NCBI GenBank assembly: GCA_030151865.1
Contig: JASLCK010000024.1
Location: 1-7,513 of the forward strand
DNA: 7,513 nt
Direction: 5' to 3'
Source of the DNA: Rhodospirillaceae bacterium
GTDB taxonomy: Bacteria; Pseudomonadota; Alphaproteobacteria; Rhodospirillales; Magnetospirillaceae
Below are positions 1-6,598 of the stretch, one piece after another (within the stretch, counting starts at the first letter, position 1; each line of letters begins with the position of its first letter). The position numbers and the translations under genes were made by a program. The notes under the pieces were generated by a model. That model saw only the letters and a list, made by a program, of their open reading frames with translations, was not told the origin of the DNA and searched no databases.

Positions 1-2
1 AG

Positions 3-1508
3 TTCATCTCGCCCGCCACCAACAAGCGTACCGACAAATATGGCGGCAGCCTGGAAAACCGCCTGCGCTTCCCGCAAGAGATCGTTGCCGCCGTGCGCAA
101 GGCTTGCGGGGCGGATTTTATCATCGTCTATCGTCTGTCGATGATCGATCTGGTGCCCGACGGCTGCACCCTGGACGAAACCATCCAACTGGCCAAGTTG
201 ATCGAAGCCGCCGGGGCCAGCATCCTTAATTCCGGCATCGGCTGGCACGAAGCGCGCGTTCCCACCATCGTCACCTCGGTGCCGCGCGCCGCCTTTGCCG
301 ACATCACCGCCCGGGTGCGCCAGCACGTCACCATTCCGGTGATGGCGTCCAACCGCATCAACACGCCCGACGTGGCGGAAAACATCATCGCATCCGGTCA
401 GGCCGATCTGGTGTCCTTGGCGCGCCCCATGCTGGCCGACCCCTTCTTCGTGCAAAAGGCCGCGCAAGGCCGCGCCGACGAGATCAACACCTGCATCGCC
501 TGCAATCAGGCCTGTCTGGACCACACCTTCGAAATGAAGCGGGCGTCCTGTCTGGTCAATCCGCGTGCCTGCTTTGAAACCGAACTGGTTTACCGCCCCA
601 CCGCCTTGCCGAAGAAGATCGCCGTGGTGGGGGCTGGACCCGCCGGTTTGTCCGCCGCCTGCGTCGCCGCCGAGCGCGGCCATGCCGTCACCCTGTTCGA
701 TGCCGCCGACCGCATCGGCGGGCAGTTCAACATGGCCGCGCGCATTCCCGGCAAGGAAGAATTCCGCGAAACCCTGCGTTACTTCAAAAAGCGCCTGCAA
801 ACCGCCGGGGTCACCGTCGCCCTGGGCCGCAAGATCGGCCCCGACGACCTGTCCGGCTTTGAAGAGGTGATCGTCGCCACCGGCATCGCTCCGCGCAAGC
901 CCCGGATCGACGGCATCGACCACCCCAAGGTGTTGTCCTATGTCGAGGTGTTGAAAGGCGAAAAGCCGGTCGGGCACAAGGTCGCCATCATCGGCGCGGG
1001 CGGCATCGGCTTTGACGTCGCCGAATTTCTGGCCCATGGCGAGGATCACGGCCAGCCCCAATCGGTGGCCGACTGGCGGCGTGAATGGGGCTGCGATCCC
1101 GACAGCAACCAGCGCGGCGGCCTGACCAAACCCGCCCCCACCCCGGCGGTGCGTCAGATCGCGCTGTTACAACGCAAGACCAGCGCGCTCGGCAAGGATC
1201 TCGGCAAGACCTCGGGCTGGGTGCACCGCGCCACCTTGAAGGCCAAGGGCGTCGAAATGCTGGCCGGGGTCAGCTATCGCAAGATCGATGATCAGGGCCT
1301 GCATGTGGAAATCGACGGCCAGCCCCGCCTGTTGGATGTCGATACCATCGTCATCTGCGCCGGCCAGGATTCTTTGCGCGATCTCTACCCCGACCAGGGC
1401 CAGCGCGACGGCCGCCGCTATCACCTGATCGGCGGGGCGGAATTGGCCGCCGAGTTGGACGCCAAACGCGCCATCCGCCAAGGCGCGGAACTGGCGGCGG
1501 GACTGTAG
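3..1508 (+). CDS. fadH: NADPH-dependent 2,4-dienoyl-CoA reductase, 5'-truncated by the window edge
   Basis: FadH reduces 2,4-dienoyl-CoA with NADPH, an auxiliary step in beta-oxidation of unsaturated fatty acids, using FMN, FAD and a 4Fe-4S cluster. The frame is open from base 3 and encodes 501 residues. E. coli FadH has about 672, so roughly 170 are missing and the GTG at 93 is internal, not a start. The visible part has the end of the old-yellow-enzyme-like barrel with GIGWHEAR; its His (246-248) aligns with catalytic His252 of E. coli. The catalytic Tyr should lie just upstream of the window. Four cysteines follow in the pattern CxxCxxxC-x11-C (492-551), the expected cluster ligands. A GAGPAG dinucleotide fold (630-647, FAD) and a GAGGIG fold (993-1010, NADPH) come next. 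The C-terminus matches the family in length and in motifs such as LGKTSGW and VICAGQ. It converges with the ABC-F gene. No frameshift is seen. Confidence 0.95.
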   Translation, partial: FISPATNKRTDKYGGSLENRLRFPQEIVAAVRKACGADFIIVYRLSMIDLVPDGCTLDETIQLAKLIEAAGASILNSGIGWHEARVPTIVTSVPRAAFADITARVRQHVTIPVMASNRINTPDVAENIIASGQADLVSLARPMLADPFFVQKAAQGRADEINTCIACNQACLDHTFEMKRASCLVNPRACFETELVYRPTALPKKIAVVGAGPAGLSAACVAAERGHAVTLFDAADRIGGQFNMAARIPGKEEFRETLRYFKKRLQTAGVTVALGRKIGPDDLSGFEEVIVATGIAPRKPRIDGIDHPKVLSYVEVLKGEKPVGHKVAIIGAGGIGFDVAEFLAHGEDHGQPQSVADWRREWGCDPDSNQRGGLTKPAPTPAVRQIALLQRKTSALGKDLGKTSGWVHRATLKAKGVEMLAGVSYRKIDDQGLHVEIDGQPRLLDVDTIVICAGQDSLRDLYPDQGQRDGRRYHLIGGAELAAELDAKRAIRQGAELAAGL

Positions 1509-1513
1509 CCCAG

Positions 1514-1536
1514 ATCACCGGGTCACACCCGGTGAT
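1514..1536. repeat. Perfect 10-bp inverted repeat in the convergent spacer
   Basis: ATCACCGGGT and ACCCGGTGAT form a perfect 10-bp stem with a 3-base loop (CAC), starting five bases after the fadH stop codon. No T-run follows on either strand, so it is not a classical intrinsic terminator, though it could stop transcription with Rho or protect the mRNA 3' end. From memory, the form GATCACCGGGT-loop-ACCCGGTGATGACG resembles short palindromes scattered between genes in many alphaproteobacterial genomes. That identity is inferred and not checked here. Confidence 0.6.
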
Positions 1537-1546
1537 GACGATGGGG

Positions 1547-1577
1547 GGGGAAGGACAGGGAACCCGGTCCTTTCCCC
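1547..1577. terminator. Possible bidirectional terminator hairpin between fadH and the ABC-F gene
   Basis: GGGGAAGGAC (1547-1556) pairs with GTCCTTTCCCC (1567-1577), giving a 10-bp stem with one bulged T and a 10-base loop. It sits between two convergent genes, 13 bases past the ABC-F stop codon and 38 past the fadH stop. Neither side has a good U-tract: TTAAA follows on the plus strand and a C-run on the minus strand. It is therefore a weak or Rho-assisted candidate and could act for both genes. Confidence 0.35.
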
Positions 1578-1590
1578 TTAAACCCGACCC

Positions 1591-3213
1591 TCAGCTATGC
1601 AGGCCGGGGGCTTCGTGGCCGGTGCGGGCGACGTATTCGGTATAGCCGCCGCCATATTGGTGCACGCCGTCCGGGGTCAGTTCCAACACCCGGTTCGACA
1701 GGGCCGCCAGGAAGTGGCGATCATGCGAGACGAACAGCATGGTGCCTTCATACCCCGCCAGGGCTTTGATCAGCATTTCCTTGGTATCAAGGTCCAGGTG
1801 GTTGGTCGGTTCGTCCAGCACCAGGAAGTTGGGCGGATTGAACAGCAAGGTGGCCATCACCAGCCGGGCCTTTTCACCACCCGACAGGACACGGCATTTC
1901 TTTTCCACATCATCGCCGGAAAAGCCGAAGCAGCCCGCCAGGGTGCGCAGCGAGCCCTGATTGGCCTGGGGAAACGAGCTTTCCAGGTTTTCAAAGATGG
2001 TCAGATCGCCATCCAGCACTTCCATGGCGTGCTGCGAGAAATAGCCCATCTTGACGCTGCCGCCGACGGTCACCGTGCCCTGGTCCGGCTGGGATGCCCC
2101 CGCCACCAGCTTCAACAAGGTGGACTTGCCCGCCCCGTTGACGCCCATCACGCACCAGCGTTCCTTGCGGCGGACCATGAAATCCAGCCCCTGATAAATG
2201 GTGCGGCTGCCATAGCTTTTATGGACGTTCTTGATCACCACCACATCCTCGCCGGAGCGGGGCGCGGGCTGGAATTCGAAGGCCACGCTCTGGCGGCGCC
2301 GGGGCGGCTCGAACCGTTCGATCTTGTCGATTTTCTTGACCCGGCTTTGCACCTGGGCGGCGTGGGAGGCGCGGGCCTTGAAGCGTTCGATGAACTTCAA
2401 TTCCTTGGCCAGCATGGCTTGCTGGCGGTCGAACTGGGCCTGCTGCTGCTTTTCGTTCAGCGCCCGCTGGCGTTCATAAAACTCGTAATCGCCCGAATAG
2501 GTGTTGAGCGAGCCGCCGTCGATTTCAATGATCTTGTTGACGATACGGTTCAGGAACTCGCGGTCGTGCGACGTCATCAGCAACGCGCCCTCGTACCCCT
2601 TCAGGAACTCTTCCAGCCAGATCAGGCTTTCCAGGTCCAAGTGGTTGCTGGGTTCGTCCAGCAGCATGGCGTCGGGACGCATCAGCAGAATGCGGGCCAG
2701 GGCCACGCGCATCTTCCAGCCGCCCGACAGCCGGGACACGTCCATATCCATCATTTCCTGGCTGAAGCTGAGCCCGGCCAGCACTTCGCGGGCGCGGCCC
2801 TCCAGCTCATAGCCGCCCAATTCCTCGAAACGGGCCTGCACTTCGCCATAGCGTTCGACGATGGCGTCCATCTGGTCGGCCTGATCGGGGTCGCACATGG
2901 CCGCTTCCAGGCTGGCCAGTTCCGCCGCTACGGTGCTGACCGGACCGGCCCCGTCCATCACCTCGGCCACCGCGCTGCGGCCCGACATTTCGCCGACTTC
3001 CTGATTGAAGTAGCCGATGGTGATCTGCTTTTCGACCGCCACCTGACCGTCATCGGGAGCTTCTTCGCCGGTGATCAGGCGGAACAAAGTGGTCTTGCCC
3101 GCACCATTGGGACCGACCAGACCGACTTTCTCGCCCCGGTTCAGCACCGCCGAGGATTCGAAGAAAAGGATGCGATGGCTGTTCTGCTTGCTGATGTTTT
3201 CTAAACGGATCAT
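1591..3213 (-). CDS. ABC-F family ATPase (YheS-like), ribosome-associated
   Basis: ABC-F proteins have two fused ATPase cassettes and no membrane domain; they act at the ribosomal E site in translation or in ribosome protection. Counting from the ATG at 3213 the protein has 540 residues. Cassette 1 has Walker A GPNGAGKT (34-41), signature LSGGW (162-166), Walker B LLDEPSNHLD (184-193) and SHD (215-217). A charged, Gln-rich helical linker (about 243-310) is the P-site tRNA-interaction motif region. Cassette 2 has GVNGAGKS (357-364), LSGGE (443-447), LVLDEPTNHLD (464-474) and SHD (496-498). Both catalytic glutamates are present. The motifs and the linker segment RFKARASHAAQVQSR most resemble E. 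coli YheS, but YheS's long C-terminal extension is absent. The ATG at 3213 gives the family's usual MIRLENIS start; AGGGGAA lies 11 bases upstream, which is rather far. An in-frame GTG at 3276 would add 21 unconserved residues. It has no membrane segments and lies downstream of the pnt terminator, so it needs its own promoter. Confidence 0.93.
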   Translation of the reverse strand: MIRLENISKQNSHRILFFESSAVLNRGEKVGLVGPNGAGKTTLFRLITGEEAPDDGQVAVEKQITIGYFNQEVGEMSGRSAVAEVMDGAGPVSTVAAELASLEAAMCDPDQADQMDAIVERYGEVQARFEELGGYELEGRAREVLAGLSFSQEMMDMDVSRLSGGWKMRVALARILLMRPDAMLLDEPSNHLDLESLIWLEEFLKGYEGALLMTSHDREFLNRIVNKIIEIDGGSLNTYSGDYEFYERQRALNEKQQQAQFDRQQAMLAKELKFIERFKARASHAAQVQSRVKKIDKIERFEPPRRRQSVAFEFQPAPRSGEDVVVIKNVHKSYGSRTIYQGLDFMVRRKERWCVMGVNGAGKSTLLKLVAGASQPDQGTVTVGGSVKMGYFSQHAMEVLDGDLTIFENLESSFPQANQGSLRTLAGCFGFSGDDVEKKCRVLSGGEKARLVMATLLFNPPNFLVLDEPTNHLDLDTKEMLIKALAGYEGTMLFVSHDRHFLAALSNRVLELTPDGVHQYGGGYTEYVARTGHEAPGLHS

Positions 3214-3300
3214 CTGCGGCTGGGTTCCCCTGGCGTCGTCGGGCCCCCTTATGCCACAGACCATCGGACCAGCCACAGCCCTTATCGACAGCGCACAAAC

Positions 3301-3339
3301 AAAAAAAGGCCCCGCCGGATTGCTCCGACGGGGCCTTTT
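3301..3339 (-). terminator. Intrinsic terminator of the pnt operon
   Basis: Bases 3304-3319 pair with 3324-3339 in a 16-bp stem with one mismatch (3315/3328) and the loop TTGC. The core is GGCCCCG paired with CGGGGCC. Read on the minus strand, the stem ends in GGCC followed by seven U's (the A-run 3301-3307) and then GUUUG, a textbook Rho-independent terminator. It begins 27 bases after the pntB stop codon. On the plus strand only four T's follow the core, so activity that way would be weaker, and no plus-strand gene leads into it. Confidence 0.93.
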
Positions 3340-3365
3340 GCTTGTGTCGCCTGACGGCTGAACGG

Positions 3366-4763
3366 TCAGTTCAACGCGCCGACGATTTCTTCGGTGACCT
3401 TTTTGGCATCGCCAAACAGCATCATGGTGTTGTCGCGGAAGAACAGTTCGTTATCCACGCCGGCATAGCCGGACGCCATGGACCGCTTGACGAACAGCAC
3501 GGTCTTGGCCTTTTCCACGTCCAGGATCGGCATGCCGAAAATCGGGCTGGCCGGGTCGGACTTGGCCGCCGGGTTGGTGACGTCGTTGGCGCCGATCACA
3601 TAAGCCACGTCGGCGGTGCCGAATTCGTGGTTGATCTCTTCCAGTTCGAAGACTTCGTCATAGGGGACGTTGGCTTCGGCCAGCAGAACGTTCATGTGAC
3701 CGGGCATGCGGCCCGCCACCGGATGGATGGCGTAACGCACATCGACGCCTTCACGCTTCAGGATATCGGCCATTTCACGCAAGGCATGCTGAGCCTGGGC
3801 CACGGCCATGCCGTAACCCGGAACAATGATGACCTTGCTGGCGTTCTTCATGATGAAGGCGGCGTCATCGGCCGAACCGGCCTTGACGGCGCGGTCCTGA
3901 GCACCGGGGCCACCAGCGGCGGCAGCGCTGCTGTCCCCGCCGAAACCGCCCAGGATGACGTTGATGATCGAACGGTTCATGCCCTTACACATGATGTAGG
4001 ACAGGATCGCGCCCGACGAACCCACCAGCGCACCGGTGACGATCAACAGCGGGTTTTGCAAGGTGAAGCCGATGCCGCAGGCCGCCCAACCGGAATAGCT
4101 GTTCAGCATCGAGACGACGACCGGCATGTCGGCCCCGCCGATCGGCAGGATCAACAGGAAGCCCAGCGCCAGGGCGACAAGGGTGATCAGCAGGAAGGCC
4201 AGCGAGGATTCGCTGCCGACACACCACACCACCAGCACCACCAGTAAAATGCCCAGCGCCGCGTTCAGCTTGTGCTGACCGACGAACACCAGGGGCTTGC
4301 CCGACACCAGGCCCTGAAGCTTGGCAAAGGCCACCAGCGAACCGGTGAAGGTGATGGCGCCGATCATCAGACCCAGGCTCATTTCCACCAGAGAACCGGC
4401 GTGAATGTGGCCCGGCGTGCCGATGTTATAGGCTTCCGGATGCAGGAAAGCGGCCCCGGCGACGAACACCGCCGCCAGACCGACAAGGCTGTGGAACGCC
4501 GCCACAAGCTGCGGCAGCGCGGTCATCTGGATCTTCTTGGCCACCACGGCGCCAACCGCGCCGCCGATGGCGATCCCCAGAATGATCATCCAATAGCTGG
4601 TAACGCCAGGCGACACCAAGGTGGTGACGATGGCGATGGTCATACCGGCGATGCCCCAGTTATTGCCCTGGCGCGCACTTTCCGGCGAGGAAAGGCCGCG
4701 CAGAGCCATAATGAAGCAGACCGAGGCGACCAGATAGGCAAAAGCCGTCAAATTTTCGCTCAC
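3366..4763 (-). CDS. pntB: NAD(P) transhydrogenase subunit beta (PntB)
   Basis: PntB is the inner-membrane subunit of proton-translocating transhydrogenase. It carries most of the proton channel and the NADP(H)-binding domain III. The protein has 465 residues, close to the 462 of E. coli PntB. The first 270 or so residues contain many hydrophobic helices. His91 in FHSLVG matches the conserved channel His91 of E. coli, and Asp212 in GGADMPVVVSMLNSYSGWAA matches Asp213. A Gly/Ala-rich linker (about 272-300) leads to domain III: VPGYGMAVAQAQ (315-326), HPVAGRMPGHMNVLLAEA, GANDVTNPAA (391-400) and the KRSMASGYAG loop (Lys426, Arg427), which contacts the NADP 2'-phosphate. The start codon is GTG, supported by AAGGGGG six bases upstream and by the family N-terminus. 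The gap from pntAB is 11 bases, so translation may be coupled. It is the last gene before a strong terminator. Confidence 0.97.
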   Translation of the reverse strand: MSENLTAFAYLVASVCFIMALRGLSSPESARQGNNWGIAGMTIAIVTTLVSPGVTSYWMIILGIAIGGAVGAVVAKKIQMTALPQLVAAFHSLVGLAAVFVAGAAFLHPEAYNIGTPGHIHAGSLVEMSLGLMIGAITFTGSLVAFAKLQGLVSGKPLVFVGQHKLNAALGILLVVLVVWCVGSESSLAFLLITLVALALGFLLILPIGGADMPVVVSMLNSYSGWAACGIGFTLQNPLLIVTGALVGSSGAILSYIMCKGMNRSIINVILGGFGGDSSAAAAGGPGAQDRAVKAGSADDAAFIMKNASKVIIVPGYGMAVAQAQHALREMADILKREGVDVRYAIHPVAGRMPGHMNVLLAEANVPYDEVFELEEINHEFGTADVAYVIGANDVTNPAAKSDPASPIFGMPILDVEKAKTVLFVKRSMASGYAGVDNELFFRDNTMMLFGDAKKVTEEIVGALN

Positions 4764-4769
4764 AGCGGG

Positions 4770-4776
4770 CCCCCTT
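4770..4776 (-). promoter_or_regulatory. Shine-Dalgarno site of pntB overlapping the pntAB stop codon
   Basis: Read on the minus strand, the pntAB stop TAA runs straight into GGGGG, giving AAGGGGG, then a six-base spacer CCCGCT and the GTG start. The purine run and spacing decide the GTG start of pntB. The overlap with the upstream stop codon suggests that ribosomes ending pntAB can re-initiate on pntB. Confidence 0.7.
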
Positions 4777-5179
4777 ACTTCTGCTTCTTCTTGAACATGG
4801 CCAGCATCCGCTGGGTGACGATGAAGCCGCCGAAGATGTTCACCGACGCCAGGACCACGGCGATAAAGCCGAAAATCTTGGACCAGGTGAAATCCGACGG
4901 ACCCGCCGCCAGCAGCGCGCCGACGATGATCACGGACGAAATGGCGTTGGTCACCGCCATCAAGGGAGAATGCAGAGCCGGCGTCACGCGCCAGACCACG
5001 TAATAGCCGACGAACACCGCCAGCACGAACACGGTCAGGAACGACACGAAATTGCCGTGCGCCCCACCTTGCTGCATGGCCAGTTCGGCGGCCTGGGCGG
5101 CCAGCTGCTGGGCCTGAACCTGCAAGGCTTGCGCCTGCTCGGCCAGACGGCTGGCGTTCTCAACGATTTGCTGTTCCAT
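4775..5179 (-). CDS. pntAB: NAD(P) transhydrogenase subunit alpha, membrane part (PntAB)
   Basis: This small subunit supplies the membrane helices that in E. coli are fused to the C-terminus of PntA. The protein has 134 residues. Residues 1-39 form an unusual Gln/Ala-rich segment (11 Gln and 10 Ala in the first 37 residues) predicted by eye to be a long amphipathic helix. Three hydrophobic helices follow at roughly 46-65, 76-92 and 102-121, ending in a basic tail (KKKQK). The segment WRVTPALHSPLMAVTNAISS between the first two helices is the family hallmark. The ATG at 5179 has GGGGGCAGGA a few bases upstream. The gene starts 13 bases after pntAA and is followed 11 bases later by pntB, consistent with equal co-expression. 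Separate PntAA and PntAB proteins are the R. rubrum-type arrangement. Confidence 0.95.
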   Translation of the reverse strand: MEQQIVENASRLAEQAQALQVQAQQLAAQAAELAMQQGGAHGNFVSFLTVFVLAVFVGYYVVWRVTPALHSPLMAVTNAISSVIIVGALLAAGPSDFTWSKIFGFIAVVLASVNIFGGFIVTQRMLAMFKKKQK

Positions 5180-5183
5180 TGGT

Positions 5184-5194
5184 CCTGCCCCCTT
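5184..5194 (-). promoter_or_regulatory. Shine-Dalgarno region of pntAB next to the pntAA stop codon
   Basis: On the minus strand the pntAA stop TAA (5195-5193) continues as GGGGGCAGGACCA before the ATG at 5179. This gives two purine-rich options, AAGGGGG and AGGA. The layout repeats that at the pntAB-pntB junction (TAA directly followed by GGGGG), which suggests translational coupling along the operon. Confidence 0.5.
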
Positions 5195-6335
5195 AGCCCA
5201 CCAGAGCCGGATGGATCACCTGGCCGTCCTTGGTCAGGGCGGTTCCCTTGATGATCTCGTCGTCCCAGTTGATCTTCACGCCCTTGTCTTCCTTATCGTA
5301 GGACAGGGTCAGGAAGTTCAGGATGTTCTTGGCGAACAACAGGCTGGCGTCGGCGGCCAGACGGGACGGCACGTTGGCATGGCCCACCAGGGTGACGCCG
5401 TGCTTGACCACCACCTTGCCGAATTCCGACAAAGGACAGTTGCCGCCCGCTTCGACCGCCAGATCGACGATCACCGAACCCTGGCGCATGTCCTTGACCA
5501 TGTCCTCGGTAATCAGGACCGGGGCAGGCTTGCCGGGGATCAGCGCGGTAGAAATGGCGATGTCGGTCTTCTTCAGCGTCTCGGCGATCTTGTCCGCCTG
5601 CTTACGCTTATAGTCCTCGCCCATTTCCTTGGCATAGCCGCCGCTGGTTTCAGCATCCTGGGACGGAGCCTCGACCTCGACGAATTTGCCGCCCAGGCTT
5701 TCCACCTGTTCCTTGACGGCGGGGCGCACGTCAAAGGCATAGACCACGGCGCCCAGGCGCTTGGCGGTGGCAATGGCCTGCAACCCGGCGACACCCGCGC
5801 CCAGCACCAGCACGCGGGCGGGCGGAACGGTTCCGGCGGCAGTCATCATCATCGGAAAAGCACGGCCATATTCGGCCGCCGCGTCCAGCACGGACTTGTA
5901 CCCGGCCAGATTGGACTGCGACGACAAGATATCCATGTTCTGCGCGCGCGAAATACGCGGCAGCAGTTCGAGCGCAAAGGCGGTCACACCGCGCTCGGCA
6001 TAGCTTTTCACCTGATCCTTGTTTTGCAAGGCGGCCAGGTGGGAAATCAGAATGGACCCGGATTTCATCAGGGCAACTTCGTCCAGACCTTCTTCGGCGG
6101 TCAGCGGACGGGCAACCTTGATGACGATGTCGGCATCGGCCAGAGCCTGAGCTTCATCGGCGGCGATCGAAGCGCCCGCGGCGACGAAAGCGTCATCGGA
6201 AATCGACGCCCCCTGACCTGCCCCGGTTTCGACAACAACCTGGAACCCCATCCCGACATACTTCTTCACGGTGTCCGGCGAAGCGGCGACGCGCGCTTCA
6301 TCGGCGCGGCGCTCCTTCGGGATCGCGATCTTCAT
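5193..6335 (-). CDS. pntAA: NAD(P) transhydrogenase subunit alpha, soluble NAD(H)-binding part (PntAA)
   Basis: PntAA is the peripheral domain I of transhydrogenase. It binds NAD(H) on the cytoplasmic face and passes hydride to NADP on PntB. The protein has 380 residues, near the 384 I recall for R. rubrum. It begins with MKIAIPKERR and holds Arg127, Gln132, Asp135 and Ser138 in SRAQNMDILSSQSNLAGYK, the same numbers as the R. rubrum active-site residues. The Rossmann motif GAGVAG is at 179-184, with Asp202 in FDVRPA as the likely adenine-ribose ligand. GGYAKEMGEDYKRKQ (232-246) is the mobile loop that closes over the nucleotide, with Tyr234. IPGKPAPVLIT and DLAVEAGGNCPLSE follow. It resembles alanine dehydrogenase, but the mobile loop and gene context identify it as PntAA. 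The ATG at 6335 has AAGGGGAG six bases upstream. It is the first gene of pntAA-pntAB-pntB. Confidence 0.97.
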   Translation of the reverse strand: MKIAIPKERRADEARVAASPDTVKKYVGMGFQVVVETGAGQGASISDDAFVAAGASIAADEAQALADADIVIKVARPLTAEEGLDEVALMKSGSILISHLAALQNKDQVKSYAERGVTAFALELLPRISRAQNMDILSSQSNLAGYKSVLDAAAEYGRAFPMMMTAAGTVPPARVLVLGAGVAGLQAIATAKRLGAVVYAFDVRPAVKEQVESLGGKFVEVEAPSQDAETSGGYAKEMGEDYKRKQADKIAETLKKTDIAISTALIPGKPAPVLITEDMVKDMRQGSVIVDLAVEAGGNCPLSEFGKVVVKHGVTLVGHANVPSRLAADASLLFAKNILNFLTLSYDKEDKGVKINWDDEIIKGTALTKDGQVIHPALVG

Positions 6336-6341
6336 TGAACT

Positions 6342-6349
6342 CTCCCCTT
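6342..6349 (-). promoter_or_regulatory. Shine-Dalgarno site of pntAA
   Basis: AAGGGGAG on the minus strand lies six bases (AGTTCA) before the ATG at 6335. It supports that start, which also gives the family-standard N-terminus. Confidence 0.65.
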
Positions 6350-6456
6350 CCCATCAGAGTGATGTTCGTAAGCTTTGGACACAAACTTTGCCCCCTCATC
6401 AGGGTTTTGCCAAGGGCTTCCCCGAGAAGGTTGTGCGAAAGACAATCATGACCCAA

Positions 6457-6476
6457 GGTTAACGTATACGTAAACC
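6457..6476. promoter_or_regulatory. 20-bp near-perfect palindrome upstream of pntAA, candidate operator
   Basis: GGTTAACGTATACGTAAACC is symmetric about 6466/6467 in nine of ten base pairs; only the A/A pair at 6461/6472 breaks it. The inner ten bases ACGTATACGT are a perfect palindrome. With almost no loop it is more likely a dimeric protein-binding site than an RNA hairpin. It is centred about 130 bases upstream of the pntAA start codon, within the only spacer that can hold the operon promoter. The ACGT-NN-ACGT layout resembles sites known for some regulators of acyl-CoA metabolism, but I cannot name the protein. The function is inferred. Confidence 0.4.
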
Positions 6477-6559
6477 CCGATTTTTCCCAGCAGCCCCGAC
6501 AGAGACTCTTCGCACAGGCGCTTCATCAACCCATACCCGGACGGCCAGGGCAACAGCAA

Positions 6560-6579
6560 AATTGTGCGGCGCAACAATT
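6560..6579 (-). terminator. Possible weak terminator after the ABC1/UbiB-family gene
   Basis: AATTGTGC (6560-6567) pairs with GCA(A)CAATT (6571-6579) around the loop GGC, an 8-bp stem with one bulged base. It starts 20 bases past the stop codon of the minus-strand gene. Read on the minus strand the stem ends in AATTTTGC, so the U-run is only four bases and overlaps the stem. Termination would be weak, and some read-through into pntAA on the same strand is possible. Confidence 0.3.
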
Positions 6580-6598
6580 CCCTGTGGAGAAAAGGGGA

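Noticed and set aside
93..1508. Treating the GTG at 93 as the start of fadH
   Set aside because: The frame is open back to base 3 and the upstream codons encode conserved FadH residues (TNKRTDKYGGSLENR), so the gene is cut by the window edge.
1597..3204. Long plus-strand open frame of 535 codons antisense to the ABC-F gene
   Set aside because: The minus-strand frame has complete ABC-F motifs. The antisense product is His/Gln/Ala-rich with no recognisable domain, the usual result of GC-rich third positions on the opposite strand.
3240..3251. TAAGGGGGCCCG upstream of the ABC-F gene repeats the pntAB-pntB junction (4766-4777)
   Set aside because: An identical 12-mer pair is expected by chance about once in a window of this size, and no start codon follows at the right distance in the ABC-F copy.
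3342..5003. Plus-strand open frames of 301 and 243 codons antisense to pntB and pntAB
   Set aside because: They are mirror images of conserved membrane-protein genes, with His/Gln/Asp-rich translations and no supporting ribosome sites.
5211..6338. Plus-strand open frame of 375 codons antisense to nearly all of pntAA
   Set aside because: PntAA on the minus strand is unambiguous. The antisense translation is low-complexity His/Gly/Asp-rich and shows no family features.
6385..6413. TTGGCA-N17-CAAAGT on the minus strand as the pntAA promoter
   Set aside because: The -35 hexamer is good and the spacing ideal, but the -10 matches only three of six consensus positions. It is too weak to annotate without transcription-start data.
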